Source: Archaeoglobi archaeon JdFR-42
Lineage (GTDB): Archaea; Halobacteriota; Archaeoglobi; Archaeoglobales; JdFR-42
Length of the DNA: 64,000 nt
Reading direction: 5' to 3'
NCBI GenBank assembly: GCA_002010305.1
Contig: MTND01000005.1
Coordinates: 1 to 64,000 of the forward strand
Part shown: positions 20,643-29,072 of the stretch, piece by piece
Layout: the number at the start of each line of letters is the position of its first letter
How positions within the stretch are numbered: position 1 is the stretch's first letter
Notes under the pieces: model-generated
What the model saw: only the letters and a program-made list of their open reading frames with translations
Database searches by the model: none
What the model was told of the DNA's origin: nothing
Position numbers and translations under genes: made by a program

Positions 20643-21717
20643 CCTTGCAGAACTTGTGAGGGAGCTTGAACCCCTTATAGCAAGATATTTTCGAATTTAC
20701 GATCTAAAAATTCAGCCTAATAACGTAAAATTTTATGTTTATCCTGTATTCGACGATCTGATCCTAAAACGGGGGGTTAATGAGATATGGAAGCTTGTCA
20801 ACAGTAAAGGGGGCAGCCTCTCTATAAAGGAGGAATATGGAGAGCTTGTAATTGAGATATCCTTTGTAGAGCAGCGAGAGAAAGTATGGATAAATATACT
20901 CCTTGCTCTAGCGACTTTCCTTACCACTACTTTTATGGGTGCTTTTATGTTTGGGGTTAATCCAATTGAAAATCCCCTCAGTCTTGTTAAAGGGCTTCCT
21001 TTTTCTTTATCTCTGATGTTAGTACTGGGATCTCATGAACTTGGCCATTATATAGTGGCACGGAAACGAGGTATGAAAACTTCTCTTCCGTATTTCATAC
21101 CTTTTCCGAGTTTTATAGGTACTTTAGGAGCAGTAATCCGGCATAAGGGCCCCATTCCGGATAGAAGAGCACTGTTCGATGTGGGGGCATCAGGACCTTT
21201 CATAGGTCTGGTAGTCTCCATCGTCATAACTGCTGTTGGCCTCTCTCTACCTGTTCCGGCATATCCGTCAGAAGGCGAGAAGCTGATGATCGGCCTTCCT
21301 CCCCTGTTTCTTCTGGTAGCAAAAATTTCTGTAGGGTCTATCCCTGAATACATGCATCCTGTCGCTTTCGCCGGGTGGATTGGGATGTTTGTAACCCTTC
21401 TCAATTTAATTCCTGTGGGACAGCTTGACGGGGGACATATGGTTCGAGCCATGCTTGGAAGAAAGGCTTCTCTGATTTCCCGAACTTTTCCATTTCTGCT
21501 TATCATTCTAGGAGTTGTTTCTGGGATGGTATATGGTGAGTCCTCCTCAATATGGATATTCTGGGGCATATTCACAATGCTTTTTTCACTTGCTGATCAT
21601 CCTCCACCCCTCGATGACGAGATAGAGATTGATACAGGCAGGAAACTCTTCGGGATTGTGGTGTTCATACTTGGAATAATGAGCTTTACACCACTTCCAT
21701 TGATGTATGTTCAGTAA
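20617..21717 (+). CDS. Site-2 protease-family (M50) membrane metallopeptidase
   Basis: HELGHYIVARKRG zinc motif and GQLDGGHMVRAM; multiple TM segments. Confidence 0.9.
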   Translation: MKDGWKSINLAELVRELEPLIARYFRIYDLKIQPNNVKFYVYPVFDDLILKRGVNEIWKLVNSKGGSLSIKEEYGELVIEISFVEQREKVWINILLALATFLTTTFMGAFMFGVNPIENPLSLVKGLPFSLSLMLVLGSHELGHYIVARKRGMKTSLPYFIPFPSFIGTLGAVIRHKGPIPDRRALFDVGASGPFIGLVVSIVITAVGLSLPVPAYPSEGEKLMIGLPPLFLLVAKISVGSIPEYMHPVAFAGWIGMFVTLLNLIPVGQLDGGHMVRAMLGRKASLISRTFPFLLIILGVVSGMVYGESSSIWIFWGIFTMLFSLADHPPPLDDEIEIDTGRKLFGIVVFILGIMSFTPLPLMYVQ

Positions 21718-21736
21718 TGTTGGTAGATGAAGATAA

Positions 21737-22051
21737 ATGAGGCGAAATAAACAACTGGAAAGGAGAATTACCCGAGAACGCATTGAAATCCTGCTCAAAC
21801 AAGCTATGGAAAATATTCAGGATAATCCTGATAGGTCCAGGCGGTATGTATCTCTAGCAAAGAAGCTGGCATTAAAATATCGTATCAAAATTCCCAAACA
21901 ATATAAAAAAAGGATATGTAAAAAATGCAATTCGTTCCTCGGAGCGGATAACTCTCTCACTAGGTTAAAAAACAAATGCGTTACTGTGATATGTCTTACC
22001 TGCGGCAATATTATTAGGATTCCATACTATGGGAGAAAAGATAGAAAATGA
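21737..22051 (+). CDS. rnp4: Ribonuclease P protein component 4
   Basis: 104 aa, RYVSLAKKLALKYRIKIP, KRICKKCNSFL...CLTCGNIIRIPY zinc ribbon. Confidence 0.88.
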   Translation: MRRNKQLERRITRERIEILLKQAMENIQDNPDRSRRYVSLAKKLALKYRIKIPKQYKKRICKKCNSFLGADNSLTRLKNKCVTVICLTCGNIIRIPYYGRKDRK

Positions 22052-22125
22052 ATATAATCAGGGAGATAAAATCTGAAAAATTTTTTCAAAATTTTTAACA
22101 CAATGTTGCTGTTGTAATCGTCCTC

Positions 22126-22326
22126 TTAATAGTGTATATATTCTATGACCCCCTCTTTTCCGAATTTACGTTCAACTACGAGAAGAAATTTTGAAATTGT
22201 GAGAAAATTATGTCTCACGAGCTTATCTCTAAAGCTCACATCATCTCCGTCAAGCCATTCATGAATCTCTCTAACTCTTTGCCAGTTCTTTTTATGCTTA
22301 ATTCAATGTGTTTTTCTAAAAGGCAT
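22126..22326 (-). pseudogene. Small reading frame interrupted by an in-frame TGA at codon 8
   Basis: Minus strand: SD GGAGAGGT then ATG; MPFRKTH[TGA]IKHKKNWQRVREIHEWLDGDDVSFRDKLVRHNFLTISKFLLVVERKFGKEGVIEYIHY[TAA]. Confidence 0.35.
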
Positions 22327-22355
22327 GTTACCTCTCCTCGCTTTTGTTTTAAAGG

Positions 22356-22763
22356 TCAGGTTTTTCTCACTTTAAAATATATGGCACTAGTTAATAAAAA
22401 AATGCTGATAATTCCAAGAATAGGTCTCCATGGTTCGAAATAAGTGATTAAAGCTGTAGTTCCCAGCAACAATACCAGTATTTTGTTGCAGACTGGGCAC
22501 CCAAAAGCTAGAAACCCTGTAATACCTCCAGAATATGTTGCTGTATCACATATTTTTGTCACACTTTTTTTGTAGAAATGAATAGCAATGTAACTGCCCA
22601 GTAGGACAGAGTTCATGATCAGAAAAAAATAGTCAAAAGGAGTTTTCGGAATCATCCTCACAAACCATGGATTTGGAATTAGATCTGTTACAATACCTAA
22701 CAGAACAAATATGCTGGCACCTAAACCTATGCCCGTAATCCAGTAGTGTATTTTCCCATCCAT
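22356..22763 (-). CDS. Small integral membrane protein with FGCPVCN motif
   Basis: 135 aa, 4 hydrophobic segments, CPVC at the start of a TM helix. Confidence 0.6.
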   Translation of the reverse strand: MDGKIHYWITGIGLGASIFVLLGIVTDLIPNPWFVRMIPKTPFDYFFLIMNSVLLGSYIAIHFYKKSVTKICDTATYSGGITGFLAFGCPVCNKILVLLLGTTALITYFEPWRPILGIISIFLLTSAIYFKVRKT

Positions 22764-22895
22764 GGTACCTATCTCTAATTATTTGAGGTTTTTTCAATAT
22801 TTATAAGAGTAATTAGTTATGTCCAACCGTCTCATATCTGAGTTCCTGTAAATATATGACTGAAAGGTGAAATACACAAAAATCAGACCATCCCT

Positions 22896-23201
22896 TTATT
22901 CTTCTATCTCAATAGAAAACAGTTTGTCAGTATTCAATCCATACTCTATTTCGGCCATTTTCAAGATCATCCAGGGTATTACACAGGTAGAGTGCCTGAG
23001 AAACCTAGAAGCTTCTTGATAGACTGGATTCTCGATGAATTTAGCTAAAATGTCTTCCACAGTAAGCCTATCAAGTTCATTTCCAAGCTTTTCCACAGCC
23101 GGGCATTCAGATTGTATGGTAACACTAACAATCTTATCATCTTTCTCAACAGTGATAGTAGTGATATAGCCACAGGGCATATCTCTTACAGTAGATTTCA
23201 T
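22896..23201 (-). CDS. Conserved hypothetical protein
   Basis: 101 aa soluble ORF with conserved-looking Cys (PCGY, ECPA, TCVIP) and good length. Confidence 0.55.
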   Translation of the reverse strand: MKSTVRDMPCGYITTITVEKDDKIVSVTIQSECPAVEKLGNELDRLTVEDILAKFIENPVYQEASRFLRHSTCVIPWMILKMAEIEYGLNTDKLFSIEIEE

Positions 23202-23261
23202 ATTGATGAACTCTCCAGTAAAAAAATAAAAAGATGGTTGGGTATTGAAAGGTTATTCAAT

Positions 23262-23304
23262 ATTGTAAAGCATTGCTTTACAGTTTGTCAACGTATGTCG
23301 ACAA
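23262..23304. repeat. Two-hairpin palindromic repeat, copy B, overlapping the 3' end of fbp
   Basis: TGTAAAGC-ATT-GCTTTACA and TTGTCAAC-GTAT-GTCGACAA. Confidence 0.6.
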
Positions 23305-24415
23305 TATTTTCGAATCTCGATTTCAACCCCTCAAGAACTTTAGGAAGAGTTGTGTATTCCATATCCTCCATAGGCAATCGATGAGGCTCGAAAGGACCAT
23401 GTCTTCGCATGTATTCTGCTATTTCACTGGCCTTAGCTCTGACTTGGTCGAAAGCCGGATCATCGAATAGATCTACAGGTCCTACGAGTTTTCCATAAGC
23501 GATCTGGAATCCAGCTGCAATAACTCTGGGAGGACCATCGAATCTCGTACACTGAGAATATTTGAAGGGAACGGGCATTAAAGGCCCGTTATGGCTACCT
23601 CTCATCCATCCGCTCACCAGGTGTGGGAACGCAAAAGGTTCCAGGACCTCTCCCAAAGCAGGAAGTCCAGATTGGGCTCTGACAAGGGCTACCGGATCAT
23701 CTTTTCCCACATATTCGCCTGCGATCTGATAAAGTTTTTCAGTGCTAACAACTGCTACAGGCTCATCTGGTGGGAGTTTTCCACCATCTTTCGGAAAAAC
23801 GCGTTTTATCACAAATCTACTTTTAGCACCAATCAACGCAAGTAGAGAATATGTCTCTTCAGGAGTTTTCATAAATACTCTTTTGTTCTCTAGAATGTCC
23901 CAGATTTCAAACACAAATCCAGCATGGAGAGATGGATCTATAATAAGGCCTGCAGTGTTGAATGGATCGGCAAACATACGAAAAATGGGAAGGTTAAAAG
24001 CTCCTGGCTCAGTTTTGTCCATCATGAAAGCTACCAGAGGTTCTGCTCCTCTTTCAGTAAACTCCATTTCAGCCACTCCTGGTCCCATACCTCTGATATT
24101 CCCTGAAAAGGCATCTGAAAGAAGATCCTGCCCCGCTCCATAGAGTTTAAGGTCTTTAGCAATTTCAGTTGCTTTTTCAAAGACATTCCATGCGATTTCA
24201 TGAATCTCCTTACTGTCCATCCCTTTATGGTGAGATATAAGAAGCTCAAGATCATCTCCTGCATTAAACACCTTAAAATCGATTATGTCTCCGTTGTTCT
24301 CATATTCCTTGAGCTCACTTCTGGCCTTTTCAAGGAGATCTTCATGTACTCTGACATGGCCGGGATAACTCCCTACATCGGCTTTGATTAGGCTCACAGT
24401 AATCTTCCCACTCAT
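23288..24415 (-). CDS. fbp: Fructose-1,6-bisphosphate aldolase/phosphatase (archaeal bifunctional type)
   Basis: MSGKITVSLIKADVGSYPGH, NIRGMGPGVAEMEFTERGAEP, FRMFADPFNTAGLIIDP; start moved to 24415. Confidence 0.95.
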   Translation of the reverse strand: MSGKITVSLIKADVGSYPGHVRVHEDLLEKARSELKEYENNGDIIDFKVFNAGDDLELLISHHKGMDSKEIHEIAWNVFEKATEIAKDLKLYGAGQDLLSDAFSGNIRGMGPGVAEMEFTERGAEPLVAFMMDKTEPGAFNLPIFRMFADPFNTAGLIIDPSLHAGFVFEIWDILENKRVFMKTPEETYSLLALIGAKSRFVIKRVFPKDGGKLPPDEPVAVVSTEKLYQIAGEYVGKDDPVALVRAQSGLPALGEVLEPFAFPHLVSGWMRGSHNGPLMPVPFKYSQCTRFDGPPRVIAAGFQIAYGKLVGPVDLFDDPAFDQVRAKASEIAEYMRRHGPFEPHRLPMEDMEYTTLPKVLEGLKSRFENIVDIR

Positions 24416-24472
24416 GGAAAGTGATGAGATTTCAAAGCATTTAAGTTCTTCTACTTTGTACTTAAGCAATAG

Positions 24473-24919
24473 ATGTCTGAAACAGGTTCACGATATTATG
24501 GACGTGATATGATATTTGATAGGAAATCCAACACATTAATTGTAAAAAGCCATGCCGTAATCGAATCTGGAATTAAGGTTAATTCAGGGGTAATTCTAGG
24601 TAGAAATGTGAATATATGGGGAGGGATAATAACATCGGGAGATATAATTTCTGGCAGGGGATGCAATTTTAGAGGGGATATTGAAGGAAGGAATGTTATT
24701 ATCGGGGCTCACTCTATCCTGAGAAATATAATTGCCAGTGAAGACGTAAAATTGTTGGATTACTGCAGGGCTGGAAAGCTTAAAGCTGGGAAAGATGTGT
24801 ATCTTCGCCGTGGAGTTTTTGTAGAGGGAGTTGAGGCAGAAGGAAACATAATAGTTGATGGAAATGTGAGAATCGGAGAGTATAGGGCTGGAAAGAAAGT
24901 AATTGCTATTCGGACATAA
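24473..24919 (+). CDS. Bactofilin-like / polymer-forming beta-helix protein
   Basis: 148 aa of short-period G/N/V-rich repeats (left-handed beta-helix type pattern). Confidence 0.6.
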   Translation: MSETGSRYYGRDMIFDRKSNTLIVKSHAVIESGIKVNSGVILGRNVNIWGGIITSGDIISGRGCNFRGDIEGRNVIIGAHSILRNIIASEDVKLLDYCRAGKLKAGKDVYLRRGVFVEGVEAEGNIIVDGNVRIGEYRAGKKVIAIRT

Positions 24920-24945
24920 GCAGAAATTGCAGTTACGTCACATTT

Positions 24946-26850
24946 TCATTTGAAACCTGACAGTCTGAGTGCGTTGAGGATTACAGCAAGGCTCAGACCC
25001 ATATCTCCAATGGCCACAGCCATCCACAGGGTTATCCATCCTCCGATTGCAAGGACTGCAAAGGATCCTTTAATCAATATAGATGCAGAGATGTTGGTTT
25101 TCACGACATCCATAGTCTTATTGCCTAGTTTGACTAGATATGGGATTTTTGAAAGATCATCGTGTAGGAGTGACACATCCGCAGTCTCTATAGCCACATC
25201 ACTCCCCATGGCCCCCATGGCTATCCCCACATCAGCCTCAGCTAGGGCAACTGCATCATTAATTCCGTCACCCGCCATGGCCACTCCTCTGTATTTTTGC
25301 TTGAGCTCCTGTATAATTTTAGATTTATCCTCCGGGAACAGTTCATAATAAATCTCATCGATTTCGATGGCTTCTCCCACCTTTTCTGCCACTTGTTTGT
25401 TATCACCTGTAAGCATGATGGTTTTAATGCCCATTTCTCTCAATGAGGCTATAACATGAGCGGCATCCTCTCTCGTCTTGTCCCGTATGAGTATCGCCCC
25501 CAATACTCTGTCTTTTGTTCCTATTACAATACTGAAACCATTGGAATCTTCATAAAGATCCTCAGGAATGGATTCCATCAGATCTGGCCTACCAATCCTG
25601 TATTCGATTCCTTCTATGACTCCAACCACTCCACTACCTGCTATTGCTCTGAAATCATCTACTTTTTTGAGAGTTATCCCCTCTAATTCCGCTTTTTTGA
25701 CAATGGCTCTTGCAATGGGGTGTTCTGATAGCGCCTCCAGAGAAGCCGCGATAGAGAGAACTTCACTGGCGTCAATTTCATCCAGAGTAACTATTTTTGA
25801 CACTTCAAGTTTCCCTTCTGTAAGAGTTCCAGTTTTATCGAGGGCAAAAGCCTCGATTTTATCCAATCTTTCGATTACATTGCTCCCTTTAATGAGGACT
25901 CCATTTTTTGCGGCTCCAGTAATGGCAGAAACCATGGATACCGGAGTGGAGATTGCAAGGGCACATGGACAGGAAACCACCAGCAGGACCAGAGCCCTAT
26001 AGATCCATACTTCAAGGGGTTCTCCGAAAATGAAAGTCGGGATTATTGCAGTGAGTATAGCTAGAAAGATCACTGCTGGAGTATAGTAATGGGCAAATTT
26101 GTCTATGAATTTCTCTGTTTGAGACTTTCTTTTTTGGGCGTTTTCAACAAGTTTTGTTATTCTTGCAAGTAAACTGTCTTTCGACTCTTTTTCAACCCGT
26201 ATTTCGAAGTATCCGTCAAGATTGATGGTTCCAGCATAGACATAATCGTTTTCTCTTTTTCTAACAGGTACACTCTCTCCTGTTAGGTGAGATTCATCTA
26301 CGTGGCTCTCTCCTTTAATCACAACTCCATCCAGAGGTATTTTCTCTCCCGGTCTGATGACCACGATCTCTCCTACCCTAACATCGTGGACATGCACCCT
26401 TGTCTCTTTGCCTTTTCTCAAAACAGATGCAATCGAAGGAGCTGTTTTAAGCAACTCCCGGATAGAATACTTGGATTTTCGTCCAGCATATTCCTCAAGG
26501 TACTCGGCTATACTGAACAGAAGGATAACAGCAGCCCCCTCTTCTCCATGACCAATAAGAAATGCACCCAGAGCTGCTATAGTTATTAAAAAATTTATGG
26601 AGATCTTTTTTTTGAAAAGATTCCCAACTCCGTTTATTATGAGCTCTTTTCCCGATAGAATGACTACTGAAAGGAAAAATACCTGAAAAAGTAGTGTATA
26701 TTGTGTAAAGGCCTCGAACAGTAATCCTGCCAGTAAAAGAGGGATAGACAGAAGTATTCTTTTCATTTTACTGGTGTTCCAGAATTCCAGATCTATCTCT
26801 TCATCTTCATCTAGGCTCTCATCAAATGCACAGGTTTCACATTCTACCAT
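24946..26850 (-). CDS. P1B-type heavy-metal ATPase (Zn/Cd/Pb type)
   Basis: SCPCALAIST, DKTGTLTEG, SEHPIA, GDGINDAVAL; N-terminal CETC plus acidic stretch, no HMA domain; adjacent to CadC-like regulator. Confidence 0.9.
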   Translation of the reverse strand: MVECETCAFDESLDEDEEIDLEFWNTSKMKRILLSIPLLLAGLLFEAFTQYTLLFQVFFLSVVILSGKELIINGVGNLFKKKISINFLITIAALGAFLIGHGEEGAAVILLFSIAEYLEEYAGRKSKYSIRELLKTAPSIASVLRKGKETRVHVHDVRVGEIVVIRPGEKIPLDGVVIKGESHVDESHLTGESVPVRKRENDYVYAGTINLDGYFEIRVEKESKDSLLARITKLVENAQKRKSQTEKFIDKFAHYYTPAVIFLAILTAIIPTFIFGEPLEVWIYRALVLLVVSCPCALAISTPVSMVSAITGAAKNGVLIKGSNVIERLDKIEAFALDKTGTLTEGKLEVSKIVTLDEIDASEVLSIAASLEALSEHPIARAIVKKAELEGITLKKVDDFRAIAGSGVVGVIEGIEYRIGRPDLMESIPEDLYEDSNGFSIVIGTKDRVLGAILIRDKTREDAAHVIASLREMGIKTIMLTGDNKQVAEKVGEAIEIDEIYYELFPEDKSKIIQELKQKYRGVAMAGDGINDAVALAEADVGIAMGAMGSDVAIETADVSLLHDDLSKIPYLVKLGNKTMDVVKTNISASILIKGSFAVLAIGGWITLWMAVAIGDMGLSLAVILNALRLSGFK

Positions 26851-26855
26851 TTGTG

Positions 26856-27224
26856 TCACCTCTCTTCCTGCACATGTTCGATGCAACTGGAAATTAGATC
26901 AGTGATATGATGGTCATCTAAAGAATACAGAACCATCTTACCCTCTTTTTTATGTTTGACCAATCTCAGATTCCGTAAGATTCTGAGATGATGAGATACA
27001 GCTGAGACACTCATGTTGATCAGTTTGGCGAGATCACATACACATAATTCTTCAATTGACAAAGAATACATGATTTTCATCCTCGTTGGGTCTCCGAGAG
27101 CTTTAAAAATCTCAGAAACATCACTAACGTCCTCCTCTTCTATCATTTTTTCTTCTACTCGTCTCACTCTATCTTCATGAATATATTCGACCTCACATTT
27201 CACATTATTTGAATGATTGTTCAA
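26856..27224 (-). CDS. ArsR/SmtB-family metal sensor, CadC-like
   Basis: ELCVCDLA metal site motif in the HTH helix, SAVSHHLRILRNLRLV, N-terminal Cys as in CadC. Confidence 0.88.
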   Translation of the reverse strand: MNNHSNNVKCEVEYIHEDRVRRVEEKMIEEEDVSDVSEIFKALGDPTRMKIMYSLSIEELCVCDLAKLINMSVSAVSHHLRILRNLRLVKHKKEGKMVLYSLDDHHITDLISSCIEHVQEER

Positions 27225-27226
27225 AT
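27207..27226. promoter_or_regulatory. ArsR-type operator overlapping the regulator start codon
   Basis: ATTTGAA-TGATTG-TTCAAAT perfect 7-bp arms. Confidence 0.6.
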
Positions 27227-27476
27227 ATTTAAATTTTTTGATTTAGACTGCTCTGGAAGTAACCTTTCATAAAACTGAGGAGGTATGGACTTTAATTGTT
27301 CATCTCTCTAATTTAATTCATCCATCCTTATACACTGTTCAAAAAAAATTCTTGGTAAATCCACCTACAAGCAATATGAAAGATAAATGATGACAATAAT
27401 ATATGTTTAAATGGTTTCAAAAAATTTAAATAGTATGTATCTCGAAATGAGATGAAAAGATTTTGTAGTGATGGAT

Positions 27477-28394
27477 ATGTGTGGGATAGCAGCAGTGCTG
27501 TTTAAAGACAAGAGTCGCGTGGGAGAGGTCCTCATCGACATGATGAGGCGTTTCCAGCATAGAGGGACAGACTCTTCTGGAGTTGCGATTTACGGTGGAC
27601 TGGAGCTGTCACCTGATGAATTTCTGATGAAAATAGAAGTCATAGATGAAGATGTGGTCAACCGGAAAAAAACGAGAGAATATGTGGAAAGGGTGATAAT
27701 GGAGCGCTGTGATCTTGATGCTTTTGGGATTGTTAACACAGGGAGTAATTTTACAGTATATGATGCCAAGGTCTCCAAGATGGATTTTCAGAGGTTGAGG
27801 ACTCTTGTAAAGGAGCTAAATTCAATCGAGCGGGTAACTGTTCTAAGCGCAGGGAAGTTTGAGCTGGTTAAGGATATTGGACCTGTAGAAGACCTGGAAA
27901 AGAATTACAATATATCTACTAAAGTCGGTACTCACGCTATAGGCCATACCAGATATTCTACTGAAAGTGCAGTGGACAGATATCGTGCTCATCCTTTTCA
28001 GAGTTTTGTAATTCCAGATATCACCGTAGTTCATAATGGACAAATAACGAATTACTGGAAAATCAGAGCTCTACTGGAGGAAAAAGGACACATATTCACT
28101 ACAGACAATGATACTGAATGTATAGTTCATTATATTGCGGATAAATTGAAGGAGGGATATTCCCTTCAAGAAGCTCTTGAGGAGAGTGTGCGTGATCTTG
28201 ATGGTCCTTTCGCATATGTCATTGCAACTCAGAATGAAATTGGAGTTGCAAAAGATAAGCTTGGTCTGAGGCCTGCCCTTGTAGGTACAGACACCGATAT
28301 GTCTGCCATTGCCTCTGAAGAGGTCTCTCTTGAAATATTTGATCTGAGTATTGAATATCTGTATCCTGGAGAAGTGGTAACTTTTGGAAGGTGA
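27477..28394 (+). CDS. Glutamate synthase glutaminase-domain subunit (split archaeal GltS)
   Basis: MCGIAAVLFKDKS class II amidotransferase with Cys as residue 2; RYSTESAVDRYRAHPF, HNGQITNYW. Confidence 0.9.
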   Translation: MCGIAAVLFKDKSRVGEVLIDMMRRFQHRGTDSSGVAIYGGLELSPDEFLMKIEVIDEDVVNRKKTREYVERVIMERCDLDAFGIVNTGSNFTVYDAKVSKMDFQRLRTLVKELNSIERVTVLSAGKFELVKDIGPVEDLEKNYNISTKVGTHAIGHTRYSTESAVDRYRAHPFQSFVIPDITVVHNGQITNYWKIRALLEEKGHIFTTDNDTECIVHYIADKLKEGYSLQEALEESVRDLDGPFAYVIATQNEIGVAKDKLGLRPALVGTDTDMSAIASEEVSLEIFDLSIEYLYPGEVVTFGR

Positions 28395-29071
28395 GGGATG
28401 TGATTACCATAGATGCCACCAGTAAAACATCCAGAGAGATAAATAAAGAGTTAAGGGGACTTAATGATGGAGGAAAGGTTCTTATTAAAAATCCTGGAGC
28501 AAAACACTTCATAGGGGCCGGAATAACCCGGGAACTTGAGATTTTTATTCATGGGAATGTAGGCTATTTTGTCGCCACTATGAATCACGGTGCTAGCTTT
28601 GTCGTGGAAGGTGATGCAGGGTGGTTTGCTGGAGATAACATGACCAGGGGATATTTGGAGATTAAAGGAGATGTAGGTGATGGATGTGGGCAGGGGATTT
28701 ATGGAGGCACTATAATTGTAAGGGGGGATGCAGGAGCCAGAACTGGAGAGATTATGAAGAATGGGACTATAATTATTGGAGGCGATTCCAATTTCATGAC
28801 TGGTCTTTACATGATGGGTGGAGAAATGATCATCTTGGGTGATATAGCCTCCATGGCGGGGGAATCAATAGTCAGAGGGACTATTTATGTGAAAGGAGAT
28901 GTAGAAAGTCTAGGAAAAAATGCAAGAATCGCTGAGATAACTGAAGGAGATGAAGAATTTCTTAAAGACATACTGAAGAGATATGATTTTCCAGCTTTTA
29001 CAGGCAATTTCAGAAAAATCGTTCCCATAAAAAAGAGATTTTTTTATGGCCACCCCACGGAGGAAGGATAA
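28391..29071 (+). CDS. Glutamate synthase GXGXG-domain subunit
   Basis: 226 aa repeated GDVG/GGxGxG beta-helix; 4-nt overlap with upstream gene. Confidence 0.88.
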   Translation: MRDVITIDATSKTSREINKELRGLNDGGKVLIKNPGAKHFIGAGITRELEIFIHGNVGYFVATMNHGASFVVEGDAGWFAGDNMTRGYLEIKGDVGDGCGQGIYGGTIIVRGDAGARTGEIMKNGTIIIGGDSNFMTGLYMMGGEMIILGDIASMAGESIVRGTIYVKGDVESLGKNARIAEITEGDEEFLKDILKRYDFPAFTGNFRKIVPIKKRFFYGHPTEEG

Positions 29072-29072
29072 A

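Noticed and set aside
21048-21575. 175-aa minus-strand ORF inside the M50 protease gene
   Set aside because: Antisense shadow; no family features.
22210-22443. 77-aa plus-strand ORF MSHELISKAHIISVK...
   Set aside because: Runs antisense across the end of the membrane-protein gene and the small interrupted minus-strand frame; no motif support.
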